Source: Alphaproteobacteria bacterium (GTDB lineage: Bacteria; Pseudomonadota; Alphaproteobacteria; CACIAM-22H2). From it: a stretch of 64,000 bases of DNA. Numbering within the stretch: the first letter of the stretch is position 1; the number at the start of each line of letters is the position of its first letter. The notes under the pieces were generated by a model that was given only the letters and a program-made list of their open reading frames with translations, was not told the origin of the DNA and made no database searches. This document shows, in pieces, positions 37,274-45,512 of the stretch. A program made the translations under genes and the position numbers. Location: the NCBI GenBank assembly GCA_016793165.1, contig JAEULA010000008.1, forward strand, positions 124,001 through 188,000, read 5' to 3'.

Positions 37274-38299
37274 TCAATAGATCAGCTCGTCGTCGCCGCC
37301 CTTCTTGTCGGCGAGCATGATCTCGCCCTTCGCGGCGAGATCCTTGGCGAGGTTGACCATGTACATCTGGGACTCGTCGACGTCCTTGAGCCGCACGGGT
37401 CCCATCTGGCCCATCTCCTCCTTCAACAGCTTCCCGGCGCGCTCGGACATGTTCGAGAAGAACATCTCGCGCATCGCCTCCGAGGAGCCCTTCAGCGCGA
37501 TCGCGAGCTTGCCCTTGTCGACGACGCGCAGGACGGTCTGCACGCCGCCCGGATCGAGGCGGTTGAGGTCCTCGAAGGTGAACATCAGCGACTTGATCTT
37601 CTCGGCCGCGTCCTTGTTGCGCTCCTCGAGCGAGCCCATGAAGCGGCTCTCGGTGCTGCGGTCGAAGTTGTTGAAGATCTCGGCCATGACCTCGTGGGCG
37701 TCGCGGCGGCTGGTGCGCGCGAGGTTGGTCATGAACTCGGTCCGCAGCGTCCGCTCGACGTCGTCGAGGATCTCCTTCTGCACGGACTCCATTCGCAGCA
37801 TCCGCATCACCACCTCCATCGCGAAGGACTCGGGGAGCTGGCCGAGCACGCGGGCGGCATGGTCCGGCTTCACCTTGGTGAGGACGACGGCGACGGTCTG
37901 CGGGTACTCGTTCTTCAGGTAGTTCGCGAGCACGGCCTCGTTCACGTTGCCGAGCTTGTCCCACATGGTGCGGCCGGCGGGGCCGCGGATCTCCTCCATG
38001 ATCTGGGCGACGCGATCCTTCGGCAGCGTCTTGGACAGCAGCCGCTCGGTCGAATCGAAGCTGCCGACGAGCGATCCGGTCGAGGAGACCTGGTCGGCGA
38101 AGTCCACGGCCAGCTTCTCGACCACCGTCGAGCTCACGGTGCCCAGCGTCGCCATCGCGGCGGAGAGCTCCTTGATCTCATCGTCGCCCATGAGCGCGAA
38201 GAGGCGGGTCGTCTGCTCCTCGCCGAGCGCGAGCATGAGGGCGGCGGCGCGCTCGACGCCCGTGAGGGTGCGGACGTCCTCGCGGATCTTCGGGGGCAT
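37274..38299 (-). CDS. fliG: Flagellar motor switch protein FliG
   Basis: A 341-aa C-ring protein linking FliF to the motor. N-terminal domain ([20 protein letters not shown]), the middle EHPQ-type region as [20 protein letters not shown] near residue 130, and the C-terminal torque domain with [20 protein letters not shown] and the charged helix [20 protein letters not shown] that contacts the stator. Only 3 bp separate it from fliF. Confidence 0.96.
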   Translation of the reverse strand: MPPKIREDVRTLTGVERAAALMLALGEEQTTRLFALMGDDEIKELSAAMATLGTVSSTVVEKLAVDFADQVSSTGSLVGSFDSTERLLSKTLPKDRVAQIMEEIRGPAGRTMWDKLGNVNEAVLANYLKNEYPQTVAVVLTKVKPDHAARVLGQLPESFAMEVVMRMLRMESVQKEILDDVERTLRTEFMTNLARTSRRDAHEVMAEIFNNFDRSTESRFMGSLEERNKDAAEKIKSLMFTFEDLNRLDPGGVQTVLRVVDKGKLAIALKGSSEAMREMFFSNMSERAGKLLKEEMGQMGPVRLKDVDESQMYMVNLAKDLAAKGEIMLADKKGGDDELIY

Positions 38300-38302
38300 C
38301 GG

Positions 38303-40012
38303 CTATGCCTCCTGGTACATCCAGTTGCGCACGATCGCGACGGCCTCTTCGGGGTGCTTCTCGACGATCTCGCCGATCTTCTTGAGCGCCGAGGCGTTGA
38401 CCCGGCCGTCGACGCGATCGAGATCGATCGTGCCCGGCTCGCCGCCGCCGCCGCCGGCATGGCCGCCGGCATCGCCGCCGCCGGCCGGACCGGCGATCGC
38501 CGCCTGGGCGCCGCCGGCTGCACCGGGCAGCGCGGCCTGGCCGCCGCCCGCGGCGCCGGCCTCGGCGCCGCGCGAGGCGCCGGCGCGGCCGATGGCGGCG
38601 ATCAGCGGACGCGCCACGAGAAGGATGACCAGAAGGGCGACGACGAACAGCACCGCGAGCTCGGCAATGCGCAGGATCTCCATGCGCGACAGGTCGAACA
38701 TGCCGGGCGCCGCGACCGGCTCCAGCACGTCGGTGCCGGCGAACTGGAGATTGACGAGATTGAGGATGTCGCCGCGCTTCTCGTTGAAGCCGACCGCGGA
38801 GCGCGCGAGCGCCTGCAGCTGCTCGATCTGCTCGGGATTGCGCGCCTGGTACGTGGGCTTGCCGTCGCTGCCCACGGTGACGATGCCGTCGACGATGATC
38901 GACGCGGAGAGGCGCTTGATCGTGCCCGCCTCGCGGACGTGGTTGGTGACGGTCTTGGAGACCTCGTAGTTCTTCGTCTCCTCCTGGCGGGTGCTCTTGT
39001 TCCGGTTCTGCGCGGCACCCGCGCCCGCCTCGCCCTCGGGGAGGTTGTTGGTCACGGAGACGCCCTGGCTGCCCTGGCTCTCCTGGCCCTCGTTGCTCTC
39101 GGTCGTGGTCTGCTCGGAGCGGACGACCGAGCCCTCGGGATTGAACGCCTCGGTGCTGGTCACGACGCGGTCGAAGTCCATGTCGAGCGAGACCTCGGCG
39201 CGCACCTTGCCGACACCGACGGCGCGCTCGAGCTGCTCCTCGATCTTGCGCGCCATCAGCTGCTCGTGCTCGCGACGGCGCTCGTCGCTGTTGCCGCCGC
39301 CGCCGGCGACGCCGCCGTCCTCGCCCTCGCTGGCGCCGCGGGTGTAGAGGACCCCGCGATCGTCGACGACGGAGACGCGCGTGGGCTTGAGGTTCGGCAC
39401 CGCGGAAGCGATCAGGTGCTGGATCGCCGAGATCTGGCTGCGGGGCAGGCGGTTGTTGTCGCGCAGCTTGAGGACAGCCGAGGCCGTCGGCTCGATCTTG
39501 TCGCGGTTGAACACGTCCCGGCGCGGCAGCGCGAGGTGGACGCGGGCGCCGGCGACCGGGGCGAGCGAGGTGATCGTGCGGCCGAGTTCGCCCTCGAGTG
39601 CGCGGACGAGATTCAGGTTCTGCAGGAAATTGGTGGAGCCGAAGTTCTCGGACTTGTCGAAGATGTCGTAGCCGACCGAGCCGCCACGGGGCAGGCCCTG
39701 CTCGGCCATCGCCATGCGCAGGCGCAGCGCGCGGTCCTGCGGAACCCAGATCTGCGTGCCGCCGGCGCGCAGCTCGACCGGAATGTTCTGCGCCTCGAGC
39801 TTGGCGACGATCTGCCCGGCGTCATTGGTCGCGAGATCGCCGTAGAGCAGACCCATCGGCGGCTGCGCCAGCTTGTTGGCGAAATAGCCGAAGAACCCGA
39901 AGAGGGCGATGCCGATGCCCGCGAGCGCGATGAGGCGACCGACCCCAAGGCGTTGGACGAAATCGATGAAGCCGTTCACCAGAGTACCCGACCTGTCGTG
40001 TGGCGATGCCAC
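38303..40012 (-). CDS. fliF: Flagellar MS-ring protein FliF
   Basis: A 569-aa membrane protein forming the MS ring, the first structure assembled. First membrane segment at about residues 27-45 (LIALAGIGIALFGFFGYFA), the ring-building domains with the typical PMGLLYGDL and GLPRGGSVGYDIFD blocks, a second membrane segment near residue 460 (IAELAVLFVVALLVILLVA) and a Gly/Ala-rich region before the C-terminal FliG-binding helix (NASALKKIGEIVEKHPEE). It starts at a GTG (40012) without clear ribosome-binding site; GTG at 39979 is an alternative. It heads the operon fliF-fliG-fliH-fliN-flbD-flhA-flhF. Confidence 0.95.
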   Translation of the reverse strand: MASPHDRSGTLVNGFIDFVQRLGVGRLIALAGIGIALFGFFGYFANKLAQPPMGLLYGDLATNDAGQIVAKLEAQNIPVELRAGGTQIWVPQDRALRLRMAMAEQGLPRGGSVGYDIFDKSENFGSTNFLQNLNLVRALEGELGRTITSLAPVAGARVHLALPRRDVFNRDKIEPTASAVLKLRDNNRLPRSQISAIQHLIASAVPNLKPTRVSVVDDRGVLYTRGASEGEDGGVAGGGGNSDERRREHEQLMARKIEEQLERAVGVGKVRAEVSLDMDFDRVVTSTEAFNPEGSVVRSEQTTTESNEGQESQGSQGVSVTNNLPEGEAGAGAAQNRNKSTRQEETKNYEVSKTVTNHVREAGTIKRLSASIIVDGIVTVGSDGKPTYQARNPEQIEQLQALARSAVGFNEKRGDILNLVNLQFAGTDVLEPVAAPGMFDLSRMEILRIAELAVLFVVALLVILLVARPLIAAIGRAGASRGAEAGAAGGGQAALPGAAGGAQAAIAGPAGGGDAGGHAGGGGGEPGTIDLDRVDGRVNASALKKIGEIVEKHPEEAVAIVRNWMYQEA

Positions 40013-40072
40013 CGCGGGTACGCAAACGACGTCCCGCGGCGATTGATGCCGGGAACGCTAGGGTGGACCGAA

Positions 40073-40108
40073 TGAAGGCTGGGTTAATCGCCGGGAAAAT
40101 TTTGCCGG
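40073..40108 (-). promoter_or_regulatory. Likely fliF control region: degenerate CtrA box and an FlbD-like palindrome
   Basis: Read on the minus strand, TTAA-N7-TTCA spans 40087-40073, one base off a full CtrA box. Directly upstream, 40091-40108 is a near-perfect 18-bp palindrome (CCGGGAAAATTTTGCCGG) related to the CGGCA-N5-TGCCG sites at the late promoters but with one extra central base. In Caulobacter, fliF is activated by CtrA and repressed by FlbD, so the pairing fits. Binding is inferred. Confidence 0.5.
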
Positions 40109-40133
40109 GGCGTTTCGCGCAAATGCCGCCGGG

Positions 40134-40424
40134 TCAGTCGTCGGCCTGCGGCTGGCGATAGTCCTGCAGGCGCGTCGTGCGCAGGCCGGGCAGGCCGTGG
40201 CGCTCGATCAGGCGCTGCCACGACGTGAACTCCTCGACCGAGAGCCGGTAGCGGTTGCACGCGTCCTCGAGCGACAACAGGCCGCGGCGCACCGCCGAGA
40301 CGACGGCGGCCTTGCGCCGGATCACCCAGCGCTTGGTCTCCGGCGGCGGCAGCTCCGAGAGCGACAACGGCTCCGGCATGCTGCCAATCGCCTCGTAGCC
40401 CTCGTCCAATCGCGTGTCGTCCAT
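40134..40424 (-). CDS. sciP: CtrA inhibitor SciP (DUF1153)
   Basis: A 96-aa small HTH protein of the DUF1153 family, which includes Caulobacter SciP, a direct antagonist of CtrA-dependent transcription. The conserved core is RWVIRRKAAVVSAVRRGLLS followed by LEDACNRYRLSVEEFTSWQ, very close to the Caulobacter sequence. The N-terminal 30 residues (with SLSELPPPETK) and the tail are variable. It lies just upstream of the fliF operon and downstream of the hook genes. A CtrA-like box 66 bp before its start suggests CtrA feeds back on itself through SciP. Confidence 0.92.
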   Translation of the reverse strand: MDDTRLDEGYEAIGSMPEPLSLSELPPPETKRWVIRRKAAVVSAVRRGLLSLEDACNRYRLSVEEFTSWQRLIERHGLPGLRTTRLQDYRQPQADD

Positions 40425-40489
40425 CGCTCTCGCTCCGCTTGCGGCCCGGTCGTCGGCCCTACTTGGCGTGAGAGACTACGCGTCCCGTT

Positions 40490-40504
40490 TTAAAATTCGC
40501 CTAA
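40490..40504 (-). promoter_or_regulatory. CtrA-like box upstream of sciP
   Basis: On the minus strand TTAG-N7-TTAA spans 40504-40490, with the second half perfect and the first one base off consensus. It lies 66 bp upstream of the sciP start. sciP is CtrA-activated in Caulobacter, so this is a reasonable promoter element. Confidence 0.5.
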
Positions 40505-40534
40505 GCGAAGTATCGGATTTGGAACGCATTTTAG
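40505..40534. repeat. 30-bp conserved element, copy 1 (sciP upstream region)
   Basis: GCGAAG, four variable bases, then GGATTTNNAACGCATTTTAG. The same 30-base pattern recurs at 46532-46561 immediately before the sigma-54 promoter of the second flagellin, with 24 of 30 positions identical. Here it abuts the CtrA-like box at 40490-40504, on the side further from sciP. Both copies read in the plus direction. Function unknown. Confidence 0.6.
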
Positions 40535-40563
40535 GTGATCAAGGAAGTCTGAACGCGCGCGCG

Positions 40564-41748
40564 TCAGCCCTTGAGATCGCGCACCGTTTCGCTCATCTCG
40601 TCGGCGGTGCGCACGAGCTGCGCCGCCGAGGAATACGCGCGCTGCGTCACGATCAGCTGCGTGAAGGCGTCGCCGAGATCGACATTGCTGAGCTCGCGGG
40701 CGCCGGAGACGATCGAGGACATCTCGGCCGCGGAGACGTACTCCGCGGCGCCCGACTTCTCGCCCTCCACCCACAGGTTGTTGCCCTGGTCGAGCAGGCC
40801 GTTCGGGTTGAAGAAGTTCGCGAGGCCCAGCTGATACAGCGGGCTGACCGCGCCCGAGGAGAAGCGCCCCGAGACGGTCCCGCGCTCGCTGATCTCGTAG
40901 TCGATGAACTCGCCGGCGGCGAGGCCGTCCTGCGTGTAGAGCCCGCGATAGAAGAAGCTGCCGCGCTGGGTGACGTTGGACAGATCGATGTCGAACAGGC
41001 CCGCCGGCGACAGGAGGGCCGGCGAGGAGATCGTCCCCTCGCCGTCGAACGTCACCGCCTCGGGGCCGTCGATCAACGAGCCGTCGGCGGCGAGGAAGTC
41101 GAGATCCCATGCGTTGATCCCGGTGTTCGTCCAACGCAGGGTCATCGATTGCTCGTTGCCGGCCGCATCGTAGTAGGTGATGTCCGTCGCGGCCTCGGTG
41201 GCGCCCGCGGCCGGGATGACGGCCGAGAGACTGGCGCGCGTGGTCGCGCGACCCGGGAACGGGTCGTTGAGCGTCGCCGGAATCGCGACCATCGATGCGA
41301 GCGTGTTTCCCGACAGCGACCCGTCGGGAAGGATCTCCCACGCCATCAGGTGCAGGCCCTCGAACGCGGAGAGGTAGCTGCCGACGGCGGACTCGTTGTC
41401 GACATTGGCGCCGAACAGCGAGGCCTGGCGCGAGTAGTAGATGTCGCCGCTGCCCGTCGGCTCCGAGGAGTAGATGAAGAACCCGCGACCGTTGATCGCC
41501 AGGTCGAGCGGGCGCGTGCTCGATTCGATCGGCCCCTGGACGTCGATGAGCTTGCGAACCTCGGGCTTGACGCCGCCGGCCTTGTAGGGCCCGACATCGA
41601 CGCCGGCGAGCACGGTCGAGAAGGTGGTGTCGGCGCGCCGATAGCCGGGCGTGCGCAGGTTCGCGATGTTCTGGCTGATCGCGTCCATAGCCACGGAGTG
41701 CGCCATCATGGCCGCCACGCCGTTGTCGAAGCTGGGCATCGTGCTCAA
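40564..41748 (-). CDS. Second flagellar hook/basal-body rod-family protein (FlgE-like paralogue)
   Basis: A 394-aa axial protein. The N-terminal rod motif (MMAHSVAMDAISQNIANLRTP) and the C-terminal motif (SNVDLGDAFTQLIVTQRAYS) are the conserved ends of the FlgE/F/G family and form the D0 coiled coil; the middle contains the SNG-type block LAINGRGFFIYSS and variable beta domains. It is shorter than FlgE next to it (457 aa) and has an N-terminal MSTMPSFDNGV extension. It follows flgE by 66 bp. It could be a minor hook component or a hook-like paralogue with a special role; the exact position in the filament is unknown. Confidence 0.85.
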   Translation of the reverse strand: MSTMPSFDNGVAAMMAHSVAMDAISQNIANLRTPGYRRADTTFSTVLAGVDVGPYKAGGVKPEVRKLIDVQGPIESSTRPLDLAINGRGFFIYSSEPTGSGDIYYSRQASLFGANVDNESAVGSYLSAFEGLHLMAWEILPDGSLSGNTLASMVAIPATLNDPFPGRATTRASLSAVIPAAGATEAATDITYYDAAGNEQSMTLRWTNTGINAWDLDFLAADGSLIDGPEAVTFDGEGTISSPALLSPAGLFDIDLSNVTQRGSFFYRGLYTQDGLAAGEFIDYEISERGTVSGRFSSGAVSPLYQLGLANFFNPNGLLDQGNNLWVEGEKSGAAEYVSAAEMSSIVSGARELSNVDLGDAFTQLIVTQRAYSSAAQLVRTADEMSETVRDLKG

Positions 41749-41814
41749 GGGACGCTCCCGGTGCCGGAGAAGGACCCGGCGGCGCGGACGCCGCCGGGCG
41801 CGGGGGAACCGCTA

Positions 41815-43188
41815 TCAGCGCTTCACGCGCAGCAGCTCGTCGAGCATCTCGTCCGCGGTCGTGATGATGCGGGCGGAGGCGGAGTAGGCGCGCTGCGTCG
41901 TGATCATCGACGTGAACTCCTCGCCGAGGTCGACGTTCGAGCCCTCGACCGCGGCCGGCTCGATGCGGCCGGCGCCGCCGGTGTTCGCCTCGCGCAGGTT
42001 GAATTCGCCCGAGTTGCTGGTCTGCGCATAGGCGTTGCCGTTGCGGCCCTGCAGAGCGTTCGCGTTCGCGAAGGTCGCGACGGGCAGCTTCCAGATCCGC
42101 GTGGTCGCGCCGTTGGAGAACGAGGCGACGACATAGCCCTCGGTGTCGATCGCCACGCCGGTGCGCAGGCCGACCTCGGCGCCGTCCTGGTTGATGTACT
42201 GGATGTTGTAGTCCGACGAGAACTGCGTGAAGCCGTCCGTCAGGTCCTCGCTGCCGAAGTCGAAGCTGATGGTCGAATCGCTGGCGCCGTTGGTCCAGTC
42301 GATCGTGAGGTCGCCCTGGATCCCGCCGTCGCCGTCGGGGGTGATTGCGGCGGGCGCCGTGGCGTCGGTCGAGAGCTGGACCTGGTCGAGGCTGCCGTCG
42401 CCGTTGAAGGTCATCGTGCCCCAGGCGACGACGTTGTTCGTCGTGCCGGCGATGCCGTTGGCGTCGGCCGAGCTCAGGGCGAAGACCCAGCCGTTGGTGT
42501 CGGTCACCTTCATGACGCTGAGACTCATGTTGTGCGGCGTGCCGAGCGAGTCGTAGACGCGCAGGTCGCGGCGGAAGTTCGCGGTGAACGAGGTCGACGC
42601 CATGCTGTCGGCGTCAGCCAGCGCGTAGGTCGCGACCGTCATCGAGTCCCAGGGCGCGACCGTGGGAGTCGCGGCGGCATCGAGATTGGCGCCGATCTCG
42701 AGGCTCGTCGTGTCGACGGCGACGCCGCTCAACGTGCCGACCGAGACGGTGTCGATCTCGTTGACGTCGATGATGTTGCCGCCCTGGTCGAGCTTCCAGC
42801 CCTGGAGGAACATGCCCGAGCCGTTCACGAGGCGGCCCTGGTTGTCCTCGGTGAAGGAGCCGGCCCGCGTGTAGAGCTGCTCGCCGGTCGAGTTGTCCGC
42901 GGTCTTCACGATGAAGAAGCCCGAGCCGAGGATCGCGACGTCCGTCGGGCGCTGCGTCGACTGCAGCACGCCCTGCTGGTCGACGAGCTGGCGCGGCGAG
43001 GCGCGCAGGCCGCCCGGCGAGTAGGCCGCCGTCTGCCCCGCGCCGGTGACCAGCGTCGAGAAGTATGAACTCGTCTTCTTGTAGCCGACGGTGTTCACGT
43101 TCGCGATGTTGTCGGAAATCGTCGCCATCTGCTGCGTCTGGGCCTTGAGGCCCGAAACGCCGGCGATCAGCGAACCGTAAAGACTCAT
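41815..43188 (-). CDS. flgE: Flagellar hook protein FlgE
   Basis: A 457-aa hook subunit. The N-terminus SLYGSLIAGVSGLKAQTQQM followed by ISDNIANVNTVGYKK is the classic FlgE signature, the conserved AILGSGFFIVKTAD block lies near residue 85, and the C-terminal SNVDLGEEFTSMITTQRAYS closes the D0 domain. The central region is the variable outer hook domain. Exported without a signal peptide through the flagellar apparatus. Position 33 bp after fliK suggests fliK and flgE are co-transcribed from the sigma-54 promoter upstream of fliK. FlgD is not in the window. Confidence 0.94.
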   Translation of the reverse strand: MSLYGSLIAGVSGLKAQTQQMATISDNIANVNTVGYKKTSSYFSTLVTGAGQTAAYSPGGLRASPRQLVDQQGVLQSTQRPTDVAILGSGFFIVKTADNSTGEQLYTRAGSFTEDNQGRLVNGSGMFLQGWKLDQGGNIIDVNEIDTVSVGTLSGVAVDTTSLEIGANLDAAATPTVAPWDSMTVATYALADADSMASTSFTANFRRDLRVYDSLGTPHNMSLSVMKVTDTNGWVFALSSADANGIAGTTNNVVAWGTMTFNGDGSLDQVQLSTDATAPAAITPDGDGGIQGDLTIDWTNGASDSTISFDFGSEDLTDGFTQFSSDYNIQYINQDGAEVGLRTGVAIDTEGYVVASFSNGATTRIWKLPVATFANANALQGRNGNAYAQTSNSGEFNLREANTGGAGRIEPAAVEGSNVDLGEEFTSMITTQRAYSASARIITTADEMLDELLRVKR

Positions 43189-43221
43189 CGTTCCGTCTCC
43201 TTAGCTGAGCTTGATGTGTCG

Positions 43222-45015
43222 TCAGACGTGGATGTCGAGGTGCCCGTCGGCGCGGCGCCTGGCCGCGTTGCGGGCGACCGGCGTGTCGGCGCCGGGATCG
43301 GTGTCGGCAGCCGGCGCGCCGGCGCCCGCGGAGGCCGCGAACGGCGCATAGCGGCCGCCGCCCTGCTGCTTGAGGCCGAAGGACAGGCTGCCGGCGTCGG
43401 TACTGAGCCCGGCGTTCTGCAGGGCGCGCTCGAGTTCGCGCACGTCGCGCTGCAGGATCTCCATGGTGGCCGGACGTTCGGCGGCGAACACCGCCTGGAT
43501 GCGGCCGTCGACGCCGACATCGATGCGCACATCGATGCGGCCGAGCTCGGGCGGCTGCAGCTTGATCGTGATGCGATCGACGCCTTCCTGGACGGCCTTG
43601 GTGACCGACACCGCGACCTGCGCGATCGCCGGGTGGACCGTGATGCGCTGGGCGCGCGCGACGGCCTGGTCGGTCGCGACCGGCGTGGAATTGGCGATCA
43701 TCGCGGCCTCGCGGCCGGTCGGATCGGTCCTCGCGGCGGCGCCGTCGGCCGTCTCAAGCGCATCGATACGGGCCTCGCCGAGGTCGCCGGCCGCGGCCGG
43801 AACGCCGACCGGGACCGTTGGAGCGGGAGCGGCGGCAGCCTGTGGCGCGACGATCGCGGGTGGCGGCACCGCCGGGGTCGACGGCTCTTCCTGGGCAAGC
43901 TGCGCGGCGAGCGCTGCCGGCGGGTGCGGTGCCGCGCGCGGTGGCGCTTCCGTCGTCAGGTTCGCGGCAGCGCTGCCGGACTCGGTCGGGGAGGTGACGG
44001 GCGTGTCGGCGCCGGCCGCGATCGGCGCTGCGGCGGCAGCGCGCGGTGTCGCGACGTTGGACCGAGTGCCGGCGGGAGACCCGCCGTTCATGATGGCGAC
44101 AGCAGCTTCGGCAGCGGCCGGCACGCCGTCGATCGCAAGGCTCGGCGCTGCCTCGCGCACCGCGTTGTCGGTCGTCGTTGCCGTCATCGCGGTCGCGGGC
44201 GCCGCAGTGGCGGACAGGGCCGCGACATCCGACGGCGAGGCGGGGAGCGGTGACCGGGTCGAGGCCTTCGTCTGCGCCGCCTCGGCCAGCTCGGGCGGCG
44301 GCGTGCCGACGGGCGTCGCTTCGGGTCTCGGCGCGGTGGGGATCTGATTCGCGGGGATCGGCGCGGTTGCTGGCGTGTCCTCGATCGGTGGACGCGTTGG
44401 CGCCGCCGCGTCCGCGAGCTCCGCGGCGAAGCCCGGGACCTGCGTCGGTGCGCCTTCGGTCGGCGTCGCATCGGAGGACGGGCCGACCGGCGTCGTGCTC
44501 GGTCCGGGTGTCGCGCCGGTCGCCGGCGGCCTCGTCGGCGCGACCGCCGGTGTCGCGTCGGCCGCGTCCGCGGCGGCCGGATTCTCGCTGCCGGCATTCT
44601 GGGGCGGGGCGCTCGGTGCAGGCGCCATTGCGGGCACGGTCGGCGTCTGCACGCCGCCGGGGTCGGCTGCCGGCGCCGGCGCGGCGCCGCGTTCCGGAGC
44701 GCAATCATTCGCGGTCGGTGGCGCGTCGAAGCTCGCGGCCTCGTTCGACGCGGCTTCGGCGACCGGGACGCGATCGAGTGTCGCGAAGCCTTGCGCGAGC
44801 GACAGCGCATCGAGGCTGACGGTCTCGCGCTCGGCGGGCGCGTCGTCGAAGCTGCGGCCGCCCTCGGGCGCGGCCATCGCCTTCTGCAGCAGCTTGGCGA
44901 ACTCCGCATTCGCGGCGTCGTTCAGGGACGGCGCATTGGCGCGCGTGCGGTCGGCCGGCGCAACGACGAGCGACGGCAACGACGGCAGTGCGTTCTGGGC
45001 GAGGGCATGGGACAT
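43222..45015 (-). CDS. fliK: Flagellar hook-length control protein FliK
   Basis: A 597-aa exported ruler protein. About 80% of it is Ala/Pro/Thr-rich low complexity (residues about 50-440); the C-terminal Flg_hook domain contains the family signature ITIKLQPPELGRIDVRID near residue 490, then MEILQRDVRELERALQNAG. It sits upstream of flgE, as usual. The start ATG is only 4 bases from the transcription start predicted by the sigma-54 promoter at 45030-45046, so either the mRNA is nearly leaderless or another promoter exists. A second FliK-like gene lies at 29854-31734. Confidence 0.92.
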   Translation of the reverse strand: MSHALAQNALPSLPSLVVAPADRTRANAPSLNDAANAEFAKLLQKAMAAPEGGRSFDDAPAERETVSLDALSLAQGFATLDRVPVAEAASNEAASFDAPPTANDCAPERGAAPAPAADPGGVQTPTVPAMAPAPSAPPQNAGSENPAAADAADATPAVAPTRPPATGATPGPSTTPVGPSSDATPTEGAPTQVPGFAAELADAAAPTRPPIEDTPATAPIPANQIPTAPRPEATPVGTPPPELAEAAQTKASTRSPLPASPSDVAALSATAAPATAMTATTTDNAVREAAPSLAIDGVPAAAEAAVAIMNGGSPAGTRSNVATPRAAAAAPIAAGADTPVTSPTESGSAAANLTTEAPPRAAPHPPAALAAQLAQEEPSTPAVPPPAIVAPQAAAAPAPTVPVGVPAAAGDLGEARIDALETADGAAARTDPTGREAAMIANSTPVATDQAVARAQRITVHPAIAQVAVSVTKAVQEGVDRITIKLQPPELGRIDVRIDVGVDGRIQAVFAAERPATMEILQRDVRELERALQNAGLSTDAGSLSFGLKQQGGGRYAPFAASAGAGAPAADTDPGADTPVARNAARRRADGHLDIHV

Positions 45016-45029
45016 GTGGAATTCACTGG

Positions 45030-45046
45030 AGCAAGCGGCGCGCCAA
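45030..45046 (-). promoter_or_regulatory. Sigma-54 promoter for fliK-flgE
   Basis: On the minus strand TTGGCGCGCCGCTTGCT gives the invariant GG (45044-45043) and GC (45032-45031) with exactly 10 bases between, matching -24/-12. The -24 element is TTGGCGCG against consensus YTGGCACG, the -12 element TTGCT is perfect. Predicted transcription start near 45019, very close to the fliK start codon. Confidence 0.7.
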
Positions 45047-45130
45047 TCCGAGCGCGCCGGCTACGCGCTTGATTTCGCACGTGACGCCTCGCGCCCCGCT
45101 CAATCGTTAGTCGCCCTTAAGCATCGCTCT

Positions 45131-45155
45131 TGCCGCATTGCGGCAGCTCTTGCCG
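45131..45155. promoter_or_regulatory. Inverted-repeat cluster A, candidate FlbD enhancer for fliK
   Basis: Two overlapping palindromes: TGCCGCA-T-TGCGGCA (45131-45145, perfect arms) and CGGCA-GCTCT-TGCCG (45141-45155, perfect arms). They lie about 90-125 bp upstream of the fliK sigma-54 promoter, a normal distance for an NtrC-type enhancer. Confidence 0.55.
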
Positions 45156-45255
45156 AGCAGTTCCCGCCGCATCGCGTGTTTGCGGCGGCCTGACGCACCG
45201 CGTGGTGAAGGCGCCATTCACCAGTTGGCACGCGGCGTGCTGTTCGTCGTCCGCG

Positions 45256-45326
45256 CGGCGCAACTTGCCGGGCAGAACTTGCCGGAAGCGGCAGAAGCTG
45301 CCGGGCGATTCCGGCAGAACTTGCCG
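45256..45326. promoter_or_regulatory. Inverted-repeat cluster B, candidate FlbD enhancer for the first flagellin
   Basis: Four 15-bp sites of the form CGGCA-N5-TGCCG: 45256-45270 (one arm base changed), 45270-45284 (one changed), 45289-45303 (perfect) and 45312-45326 (perfect). Three of the four share the spacer GAAC/GAAG. They lie about 75-145 bp upstream of the flagellin sigma-54 promoter. Confidence 0.6.
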
Positions 45327-45399
45327 CATCGGCGATCGCGCGCATTTGAGCCAAAGCCCCAAACCGTTGCGGTGCCGGGATTCCGGCGCCGTCCGCGCT

Positions 45400-45416
45400 T
45401 CGGCATCGTCGTTGCA
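45400..45416 (+). promoter_or_regulatory. Sigma-54 promoter of the first flagellin gene
   Basis: TCGGCATCGTCGTTGCA contains GG (45402-45403), ten bases, GC (45414-45415). The -24 element is one or two bases off YTGGCACG; the -12 element TTGCA is consensus. Expected transcript start near 45427, leaving an 86-nt leader before the ATG. Confidence 0.65.
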
Positions 45417-45512
45417 CTGATGGACGGGCTGATCGCGTCACCGTCTTCAGAATGAAGCGGGCGATCGCACCGGACGAGAATCGCCCGGTCATCCCAGAAG
45501 TGGAGAGACAGA

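Larger units (their letters stand above)
45016..45512. other. 497-bp regulatory region between fliK and the first flagellin
   Basis: No gene is apparent; short frames here are poor. The region holds two divergent sigma-54 promoters (45030-45046 for fliK, 45400-45416 for the flagellin) and two clusters of the inverted repeat CGGCA-N5-TGCCG (45131-45155 and 45256-45326), each about 75-145 bp from one of the promoters. The remainder (45156-45255, 45417-45512) has no recognisable element beyond the flagellin leader. Confidence 0.8.

Noticed and set aside
45130..45330. CRISPR-like or tandem repeat array in the fliK-flagellin region
   Set aside because: Repeats are short palindromes with irregular spacing and no spacers of uniform length; better explained as protein-binding sites.
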